The position numbers and the translations under genes were made by a program. From Natrinema soli (lineage in GTDB: Archaea > Halobacteriota > Halobacteria > Halobacteriales > Natrialbaceae), in the NCBI RefSeq assembly GCF_028618695.1, contig NZ_JAQIVI010000334.1, forward strand, positions 1 to 7,569: DNA of 7,569 nt, in the 5' to 3' direction. Positions 1-5,309 of the stretch are shown here, in pieces (the first letter of the stretch is position 1; each line of letters begins with the position of its first letter). The notes under the pieces were generated by a model that made no database searches, had not been told where the DNA came from, and saw only the letters and a program-made list of their open reading frames with translations.

Positions 1-744
1 GCGGTCGCGATCGCCCAGCGGCGGACGGACGGGAGGCGCGATGAGAATCGAGCCGACATCGATCAGACGGACGTCGTCAGTACCGCACCCGAGATCGGCG
101 ACCTCGAGGAACGAGACGCCGGTGGCGGCCGGCACACCGGTGACGAGGCCCGGCGCGTCGCCGGAACCAGCATCGACATCGAGGACGTAGACTCGAGTCC
201 CGACCTCGAGAGCGACGTCGACGCAACCGGGATCGACCAGTCGGACGTCGTCGAGACCGGCACCGACGAGGAGCGACTCGCGGACGTCGCGAACGAGTCC
301 ACCGCCCCCGAAGGCGAGTCCGCCAGTCCCGCCAGCGCCGAACGCGAATCGTACGAGCGACTGGGTGCGGCTTCGTTCGACGAACACAGCGGCGAACTCC
401 CGGTTCCCCAGCGCGCGTTCGATCAGCACATCCTGTCGCTCAGATCCGAAGCGTTCTGGGGGATTCGCGAGGACGACGACGCCGTCTTCGTCTCGCAGGA
501 ATTCGACCCGATTCAGGACGATGGCGGAATCCGTTACGTCGCGAGTACCGAAATCGACGGCGACCGGACCCTGACGATTCCCGACACCGTGCTAAATCAC
601 TGGGATTCCGTCGCGGGCGGCGGGATAGCCGTCGCCTCCGGCGACGAAATCGTGTTCGTCACCGCCGACTCGCTGCAGGCCGACAGTCAGATACGAGTCG
701 TCCCGGAGCAGTGGATCGACGACGTGCTCGAGGACGGCGAGTAG
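1..744 (+). CDS. Acidic protein of unknown function, C-terminal part (5' truncated)
   Basis: The reading frame is open from the first base to a TAG at 742-744, giving 247 residues with no in-frame ATG, so the true start lies upstream of the window. I do not recognise the protein. Residues about 10-117 are a hydrophilic, Asp/Glu-rich, probably disordered linker containing three copies of an Ile-Asp-x-x-Asp-Val type motif at residues 20, 58 and 78. Residues about 118-247 look like a folded, strand-rich domain. It contains two similar units: Leu-Pro-Val-Pro at 133-136 leading to Gly-Ile at 154-155 and Ala-Val-Phe-Val at 161-164, and Leu-Thr-Ile-Pro at 191-194 leading to Gly-Ile at 208-209 and Ile-Val-Phe-Val at 217-220. 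This pattern is loosely reminiscent of AbrB/SpoVT swapped-hairpin domains, which is inference only. No membrane segment is visible in this part. The gene ends 33 bases from the convergent phosphatase gene. Confidence 0.75.
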   Translation, partial: AVAIAQRRTDGRRDENRADIDQTDVVSTAPEIGDLEERDAGGGRHTGDEARRVAGTSIDIEDVDSSPDLESDVDATGIDQSDVVETGTDEERLADVANESTAPEGESASPASAERESYERLGAASFDEHSGELPVPQRAFDQHILSLRSEAFWGIREDDDAVFVSQEFDPIQDDGGIRYVASTEIDGDRTLTIPDTVLNHWDSVAGGGIAVASGDEIVFVTADSLQADSQIRVVPEQWIDDVLEDGE

Positions 745-777
745 GGACGAACGGTAGTCGCGACGGAACGAGCTGAT

Positions 778-1461
778 CTAGTTCCCGTCTCGGACGCGCT
801 CGAGCACCGCGAGCGTCCCGTCCGCGTGCACCTCGTCGAGCACCTCGGCGGCGGCCGCTTTCGCCAGTTCGTCGGCGTTGCTGACGGCGAAACTCCGGCC
901 GACCGCTTCGAACGTCGAGACGTCGTTGACCGAGTCGCCGACGGCGACGCAGTCCGCGAGATCGAACCCGACGTGCTCGGCGATCCGCTCGAGTCCCTCA
1001 CCCTTGTTCGGATCGGTGTCCTTGACGTGATAGGCGTAGCCGGTATCGATCACCTCGAGGCCGTGTTTCGCAGCGATTTCGCGCAAGGGATCGATCGGCT
1101 GCTCTATGTTGACGGCGATCTCGGTCTCGCGCCAGCGGTTGACGGTGTCTTCCGCGCCCCAGCCGAGGTCGTAGCCGGCGGCGCGATACTCTTCGGCGAC
1201 CGCTCGAGCGGCCTCGCGGTCGGCGGTGAAGGACACCTCGTCGCCCGTGTAGACGACGCCGCCGTTTTCGGCGACGACCAGTTCGGGGATGCCGATAAAG
1301 TGACAGAGCGCGACGGGGTAGGGGAAGGCCTTCCCGGTCGCGATCACGACGGGCGCGTCCCACTCGCGAAGCGGATCGAAGACGCGGGGATCGATCCCCC
1401 ACCCTTCGGGTCGGGTCAGGGTGCCGTCGATGTCGAGGACGAGCGGCGGATCGGCGGTCAT
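778..1461 (-). CDS. pgp: Phosphoglycolate phosphatase, archaeal HAD family
   Basis: The 227-residue protein is a HAD hydrolase of the archaeal (TA0175-like) phosphoglycolate phosphatase type, which hydrolyses 2-phosphoglycolate to glycolate and phosphate with Mg2+ in the cytoplasm. All four HAD motifs are visible. Motif I is DIDGTLT at 10-16, with nucleophile Asp10 and acid/base Asp12. Motif II is Thr42 in VIATGK. Motif III is Lys153 in DPNKGEG. Motif IV is GDSVND at 175-180. The ENGG at 65-68 and a cap domain between motifs II and III place it in the Cof-like/sucrose-phosphate-phosphatase subgroup, so a different small phosphorylated substrate is possible. The length matches the family. The ATG at 1459-1461 is chosen because motif I follows closely and a TATA-like element lies 28 bases upstream, implying a leaderless message without a ribosome binding site. 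It is convergent with the upstream gene and divergent from the ABC cassette. In organisms without photorespiration the source of phosphoglycolate is unclear; DNA end repair is one proposal. Confidence 0.9.
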   Translation of the reverse strand: MTADPPLVLDIDGTLTRPEGWGIDPRVFDPLREWDAPVVIATGKAFPYPVALCHFIGIPELVVAENGGVVYTGDEVSFTADREAARAVAEEYRAAGYDLGWGAEDTVNRWRETEIAVNIEQPIDPLREIAAKHGLEVIDTGYAYHVKDTDPNKGEGLERIAEHVGFDLADCVAVGDSVNDVSTFEAVGRSFAVSNADELAKAAAAEVLDEVHADGTLAVLERVRDGN

Positions 1462-1482
1462 ACCGATACTCGAGGGCTGAAT

Positions 1483-1494
1483 CCCCTAAAAGAG
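1483..1494 (-). promoter_or_regulatory. TATA-like promoter element of the phosphatase gene
   Basis: Read on the minus strand, this holds TTTTA (complement of 1487-1491), centred about 28 bases before the A of the ATG at 1461. That is the distance expected for a haloarchaeal TATA box driving a leaderless transcript, and no Shine-Dalgarno sequence precedes the ATG. The flanking bases are GC-rich, so the AT run stands out. The call rests on position and composition only. Confidence 0.5.
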
Positions 1495-1625
1495 TCGGTT
1501 CGGGTACGCTCGAGGCTGGCAGTTCGTCGGTGATGCTCTTCGCGGAACGCGCGTTCACTCCACACGCGAACTTGCTGGGAGATTCTCTTCGCCATCTTCG
1601 CGTTCAAAAACAGGCGCATATGAAA

Positions 1626-1635
1626 TTCAATTGAA
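1626..1635. repeat. Perfect 10-base palindrome upstream of the ABC cassette, possible operator
   Basis: TTCAATTGAA is identical to its own reverse complement. It is overlapped by two near-identical heptamers, ATGAAAT (1620-1626) and TTGAAAT (1632-1638), 12 bases apart. It sits in the AT-rich stretch 1600-1660, just upstream of the likely promoter of the ABC operon, where a transcription regulator could bind. No regulator gene lies in the window. Function is inferred from position and symmetry only. Confidence 0.3.
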
Positions 1636-1660
1636 ATGGAAAGAACTTAGACACTATAGT
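1636..1660 (+). promoter_or_regulatory. Likely promoter region of the ABC transporter operon
   Basis: This AT-rich stretch contains AACTTAG (1644-1650) and CTATAG (1654-1659), lying roughly 22-37 bases before the ATG at 1681. Either could act as the TATA element of a leaderless or short-leader transcript. No GGAGG-like ribosome binding site lies between it and the ATG, which fits leaderless initiation. Which element is used cannot be decided from the sequence. The rest of the 219-base gap (1462-1680) shows no gene that I can support. Confidence 0.35.
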
Positions 1661-1680
1661 GGTTCAGTAGAGACCGAAAT

Positions 1681-2637
1681 ATGCCCTCCATCCAGACGAA
1701 TGGATTGACGAAACAGTTCGGCGATAACATGGTCGCTGTTGATGATCTTACCCTTTCTATTGAGAAGGGTGAGATATTCGGTTTTCTCGGCCCGAATGGA
1801 GCTGGAAAATCAACAACGATCAACATGTTACTCGACTTTATCCGGCCAACGGAAGGATCTGCACAGATCCTCGGTATGGACGCCCAAAAAGAAACTGCCG
1901 CGATCCGCGAACGGATCGGTGTCCTTCCGGAAGGGTACGAGTTTGACAAGTACCTGACTGGCCGTGAATACATCGAGTGGACTATCGAGACGAAAGCAGC
2001 TGATGATGATCCTGACGAGATACTCGACACTGTCGGTATCCGTGACGACGCGGGTCGGAACGCTTCCAGTTATTCCACAGGAATGCAACAGCGTCTTGCC
2101 TTCGGAATGGCCCTGGTCAACGATCCCGATCTCCTCATCCTCGATGAGCCCTCCGCAGGACTGGATCCCAATGGAATCCAACGCATGCGCTCGTTGATTC
2201 GTGATCGGGCTGATAACGGAACGACCGTGTTCTTTTCGAGTCACCTTCTCTCGGAGGTCGAAGCGGTCTGCGATCGAGTTGGCGTCATGAGTGAGGGGCA
2301 ACTTGTAGCGATGGACACGATAGGGGAACTCCGAAAGAAGGCAGGCGGCCGTGAGAGCATCGAACTGGAGTGTGCAACGCAGCCGACGACAGATGCCGTC
2401 GACGATCTTACCGACGTCAGTGAGGTACTCATTGACGGAACAACGCTGACCGCGTACTGTGCGGATCCAGCGGTCAAGGCCGATGTAGTCAGACAGGTCG
2501 ACGTCCAGGCCGATGTCGTGGATATCGCTGTCGATGAGACGTCGCTCGAAGAACTGTTCAACCAGTATACCAGCGGTGGTCGTGACGGAATGGCTCAGGA
2601 AGAGGCGGACACCGAGTCCACTGAGGTACCAGTATGA
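1681..2637 (+). CDS. ABC-2 type transporter ATP-binding protein
   Basis: This 318-residue protein is the nucleotide-binding subunit of an ABC transporter, on the cytoplasmic face of the membrane. Walker A is GPNGAGKST (37-45), the signature is STGMQQ (132-137), Walker B is LLILDEP (151-157) with catalytic Glu156, the D-loop is SAGLDP (158-163) and the switch histidine is His188. The usual Q-loop glutamine is replaced by Leu-Pro-Glu (82-84), which is common in the CcmA/NosF/NatA-like class that pairs with ABC-2 permeases. Residues about 225-300 form the extra C-terminal domain of that class, and the last 18 residues are acidic and probably loose. The ATG at 1681 is the only good start. The stop overlaps the permease start as ATGA (2634-2637), so the two are translationally coupled. 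The substrate is unknown; the family exports drugs, lipids, peptides or ions, or assists in assembling respiratory enzymes. GC content is well below that of the flanking genes. Confidence 0.92.
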   Translation: MPSIQTNGLTKQFGDNMVAVDDLTLSIEKGEIFGFLGPNGAGKSTTINMLLDFIRPTEGSAQILGMDAQKETAAIRERIGVLPEGYEFDKYLTGREYIEWTIETKAADDDPDEILDTVGIRDDAGRNASSYSTGMQQRLAFGMALVNDPDLLILDEPSAGLDPNGIQRMRSLIRDRADNGTTVFFSSHLLSEVEAVCDRVGVMSEGQLVAMDTIGELRKKAGGRESIELECATQPTTDAVDDLTDVSEVLIDGTTLTAYCADPAVKADVVRQVDVQADVVDIAVDETSLEELFNQYTSGGRDGMAQEEADTESTEVPV

Positions 2638-3524
2638 GCTGGCTCACTGTCGCAAAAAAGGACTTTAAGGGAGCACGGCGATCCCGGTCGCTCTGGGCCG
2701 CTGCTGTCCTACTCGGGCTGATTGCCGTGTTACTGGCCTACGTCAATCAAGCCTACAGGCAAACCGAGGTAGAGGCTGTCCAGGGCATGTTCCGAACGTT
2801 GACACAGATACTGGCAGTCCTGCTGCCCATCATTGCTTTGACTGCGACGTACATGGCCATCGCTGGGGAACGTGAGGGTGGCGGGATCAAGTTCTTACTT
2901 TCCCTCCCGAATACCCGATGGGACGTCTTCACTGGAAAGCTTTTGAGCAGATTAGCCATCGTCGCATCAGGTGTTGTCTTCATGTATATCGCTGCCAGTA
3001 GCGTTTCACTGACGAAACACGGCGTGTTCCCTCTCGGCGTTATCGCCGGGACCCTTCTACTGACGATTCTCTACGGGTCAGTGTTTGTCAGTATTGCCGT
3101 CGCAGTATCAGCAGCCGCAGCCTCTCGAAGCCGCGCTATCGCCAATGCACTTGCCGCATATTTTGTCTTGGTCATTCTCTACGTGTTCCCCGTGATTCAG
3201 GTCAAAACCCTGGTTCGGGGAATTCACACGTCGATACTGGGAATGGAGAGCAATCCAGATCTCTATAACGCCGTCCAGTACACGAGTCCGTTCCTCGCAT
3301 ATCGAAAAGCGATCAATCTCGTGGTGCCCGATCAATTAGAACAGCAATTGTTCCGCGATAGCGCTACGAATCTAGACGGAGACACGCCTCTGCGGGCAAC
3401 CGACGTCGACCTCAACCTGCCGGTATACCTGACTGATGAGTTCTCGCTCGTCATTTTGGCGTTCTGGCTTGTTGTCCCGCTTCTCGTCGGGTTCTGGGCG
3501 TTCAAACGAGCCGACTTAGAGTGA
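2634..3524 (+). CDS. ABC-2 type transporter permease subunit
   Basis: The 296-residue integral membrane protein is the partner of the ATPase encoded just upstream. Hydrophobic segments suggest six membrane helices at about 20-37, 56-77, 107-124, 134-160, 168-188 and 270-290. Between helices 2 and 3 lies a charged cytoplasmic segment beginning Gly-Glu-Arg-Glu (78-81) and running into SLPNTRWDVFTGKLLSR (90-106). This is the hallmark of ABC-2 permeases of the NosY-like group and probably contacts the ATPase. A large hydrophilic loop (about 190-268) separates helices 5 and 6, probably on the outside. The start overlaps the ATPase stop (ATGA), and GAGGT at 2623-2627, six bases ahead, is a good ribosome binding site. 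It uses TTA leucine codons (residues 33, 88, 107) and AGA arginine (106), unlike typical haloarchaeal genes. The transported substrate cannot be deduced. Confidence 0.9.
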   Translation: MSWLTVAKKDFKGARRSRSLWAAAVLLGLIAVLLAYVNQAYRQTEVEAVQGMFRTLTQILAVLLPIIALTATYMAIAGEREGGGIKFLLSLPNTRWDVFTGKLLSRLAIVASGVVFMYIAASSVSLTKHGVFPLGVIAGTLLLTILYGSVFVSIAVAVSAAAASRSRAIANALAAYFVLVILYVFPVIQVKTLVRGIHTSILGMESNPDLYNAVQYTSPFLAYRKAINLVVPDQLEQQLFRDSATNLDGDTPLRATDVDLNLPVYLTDEFSLVILAFWLVVPLLVGFWAFKRADLE

Positions 3525-3529
3525 TTCCG

Positions 3530-4108
3530 ATGAAGACACGCAACAAACTCGGTACGGCGCTCGTTGTCCTTGCAATCGTCCTGTTTACTGTGCCGGCTCT
3601 CTTCCCGGTTCAGGCGATGCTCACTCACGATACGAGGGATTCAACGTTTGGTGGGGAAGAACAGCTCGAAGAACAAGGTATCGACAGCATCAAATACGAT
3701 AATCTCTCCGAGGCGGGGAAAGAATTGTACGTCCAAGCACTCGAAAACGGTGGCGAGTATCGCGTCTCGACAGAACAGGGGGCCGCTGAATTCGACTACA
3801 TGACTAGTGCGGAACGTGCACAACTGCAGGGTGAGAATCCGGAACACCGACCCGGGGTTATTGCGATTGAACGACCGGATGATGCCGATCTCCCGCCAGC
3901 GGATGAACCGCTCAATCGAGGCCCAAGCGAAAATGATGAAGAGTATGAGCAGCACCGCGAACAAGTGCAGCGCTATGATTTGATGGCGATTTCAAAGGGG
4001 CCACCACCGCTCGGCGCGACTCCGCAACTGCTACGCCTTGCAGCTACCCTCCTTGCAGTTGTCTCGTTCGGTATCGGTGGCTACCTCCTGTCTTCGAAGG
4101 CAACGTAG
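3530..4108 (+). CDS. Double-membrane-anchored protein of unknown function in the ABC operon
   Basis: I do not recognise a named family. From the ATG at 3530 the product is 192 residues; a GTG at 3521 would add three residues and give a GTGA overlap with the permease stop. I prefer 3530 because it gives the natural N-terminus MKTRNKLG and has GAGTGAT (3519-3525), a partial match to the ribosome binding consensus, just ahead. Counting from the ATG, one hydrophobic segment lies at about 8-27 and another at about 166-187. The roughly 135 residues between them are acidic and hydrophilic and probably lie outside the membrane. A segment at about 56-79 (Tyr-Asp-Asn-Leu-Ser-Glu-Ala-Gly-Lys-Glu, then Ala-Leu-Glu-Asn-Gly-Gly-Glu-Tyr) resembles, from memory, a motif recurrent in haloarchaeal membrane proteins. 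Its position as last gene of the operon suggests an accessory or substrate-handling subunit, which is inference. Confidence 0.75.
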   Translation: MKTRNKLGTALVVLAIVLFTVPALFPVQAMLTHDTRDSTFGGEEQLEEQGIDSIKYDNLSEAGKELYVQALENGGEYRVSTEQGAAEFDYMTSAERAQLQGENPEHRPGVIAIERPDDADLPPADEPLNRGPSENDEEYEQHREQVQRYDLMAISKGPPPLGATPQLLRLAATLLAVVSFGIGGYLLSSKAT

Positions 4109-4186
4109 TCCGTCATAGCATCTCTACAACTGGCTTCTTCTGCCCAAAGACCCCACAATCACCGCTCTCATTGCGTTTCCCTGCTA

Positions 4187-4215
4187 CCGAAAATCGGGAT
4201 CTCCATCAGGAGATC
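4187..4215 (-). terminator. Two tandem hairpins in the convergent gap, terminator-like
   Basis: GATCTCC (4198-4204) and GGAGATC (4209-4215) form a perfect 7-base stem with a 4-base loop. Next to it CCGA (4187-4190) and TCGG (4194-4197) form a 4-base stem with a 3-base AAA loop. Read on the minus strand, they lie 18 bases past the stop of the membrane-protein gene and include a short TTTT run. They could end or stabilise that message. Archaeal terminators are usually plain T-runs, so the role is uncertain. The rest of the gap 4109-4232 shows nothing else. Confidence 0.4.
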
Positions 4216-4232
4216 AGAGAGACGAACCGCAG

Positions 4233-5306
4233 CTAGAGCCCGAGGTAGCCCGCGTTGGGCAGCAATCCGGCCAGATAACACACGCCGATCACGAACATGA
4301 ACGCCGCGATGGCCATCGCCGGCGGGTCGACGTGGGTCCCGGAGTGGGAGTAGAAGACGCGCTGGCTCAACTCGCCGATCAGGCCACTGATCGCGCCGAA
4401 CGCGCCGGCGACGAGCAGCACGATCGGATCGCTCCCGACGGCCGACGCCGCGATCACCGCGCCCGTCGACCCCAACAGCGTGATGTGATGGGTGACGGGA
4501 ATCTTCTCGACGCCGAGATTGAGAAACAGCAGGCTCATCGCGGAAATCGCGTAGCCCAGGAAGATGCTTCCGGTCTCGAGCCAGATGAAGCCGCCGAGGA
4601 TCCCGCCGACGATGCCGATGGCGGTGACCCCCGCCCACTCGTACTGGTGTGGCAGCCAGGGTTCGGTCGCCAGTCGATCGGTCTCGGTGCCGCCGTCGGC
4701 CGCCACGCGTTTCTCCTCGCGCTCGAAGGGCGACATGTCGAGAATACTCGAGCCGCCGACCCTGCCGACGAGCGGGTAGCCGAAGGCGAGCCGAGCCAGG
4801 AAGGCCGTCGCCACGACCGAGAGCGCGATGTTGTCCGTCGGGAAGCCGAGTCCGGTCATCACCTGGGTGATGAGCATTCCGAGTACGCCGAAGATCGCAC
4901 CGACCGCGAGGATGTCGGGCTTGGTCCCGAACGCGTACAGAATGTCCTTCCCGAAGTGGTAGTCCCAGCCGTCGGGTTCCATCTCGGGGTACTTCCGGCC
5001 GGCGTACGCCGTCGCGGCCACGCCGCCGGCGAAGGCGACGTGGGGACCCGTCACCATTCCGAAGCCGATCGTCCCGGTGATGCCGGTCGCGATGTCTCCC
5101 GACGAGACGGCGTCGATCCCTCCGAGTTCCCCCTCGAGGACGGCGATCCCTTCGCCGAGGAAGACGACGAACCCCGTGAAGACGAACGAGGGCAGCGCGC
5201 CGAGCGCCGCACCGAACGCCCCGCCGGCGAGGGCGGCGATGAGCAGGACGGCGAACGCCTCGAATTCCATGCCGATGACGGGTATCTGAAACAGGGGCTG
5301 GAACAT
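4233..5306 (-). CDS. Multi-pass membrane protein, candidate glycerol carrier next to glpK
   Basis: The 357-residue, very hydrophobic protein follows glpK by three bases and is surely co-transcribed with it. I see about ten membrane helices, at roughly 17-36, 40-57, 73-101, 131-152, 158-177, 225-243, 247-264, 272-290, 294-313 and 328-347. A hydrophilic linker spans 182-222. The Asn-Pro-Ala motifs of aquaporin-type glycerol facilitators are absent. The halves resemble each other: Val-Thr-x-x-His at 85-89 against Val-Thr-His-His at 271-274, and the stretch from Val135 against that from Val299. As I recall, Haloferax volcanii also has a gene beside glpK described as a putative glycerol facilitator, and this may be its relative. 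Uptake of glycerol is inferred from context only. The start at 5306 is supported by GGAGGAG (complement of 5313-5319) six bases ahead. An internal Met13 is an alternative start. Confidence 0.85.
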   Translation of the reverse strand: MFQPLFQIPVIGMEFEAFAVLLIAALAGGAFGAALGALPSFVFTGFVVFLGEGIAVLEGELGGIDAVSSGDIATGITGTIGFGMVTGPHVAFAGGVAATAYAGRKYPEMEPDGWDYHFGKDILYAFGTKPDILAVGAIFGVLGMLITQVMTGLGFPTDNIALSVVATAFLARLAFGYPLVGRVGGSSILDMSPFEREEKRVAADGGTETDRLATEPWLPHQYEWAGVTAIGIVGGILGGFIWLETGSIFLGYAISAMSLLFLNLGVEKIPVTHHITLLGSTGAVIAASAVGSDPIVLLVAGAFGAISGLIGELSQRVFYSHSGTHVDPPAMAIAAFMFVIGVCYLAGLLPNAGYLGL

Positions 5307-5309
5307 GGG

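Noticed and set aside
745..777. Possible terminator between the first gene and the phosphatase gene
   Set aside because: Only the 8-base palindrome GTCGCGAC (757-764) is present, with no loop and no T-run on either strand.
826..1533. A plus-strand open frame of 235 codons opposite the phosphatase
   Set aside because: The minus strand encodes all four HAD motifs in the right order and spacing, so the plus frame is a composition artefact.
1545..1556. Perfect 12-base palindrome GAACGCGCGTTC in the gap upstream of the ABC operon
   Set aside because: About one or two perfect 12-base palindromes are expected by chance in a window of this size, and it is not placed at a promoter core.
1559..4190. 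Search for attachment-site-like direct repeats at the two ends of the low-GC cassette
   Set aside because: I compared the sequences around 1559-1640 and 4109-4190 by eye and found no shared repeat, so integration by a site-specific recombinase is not supported.
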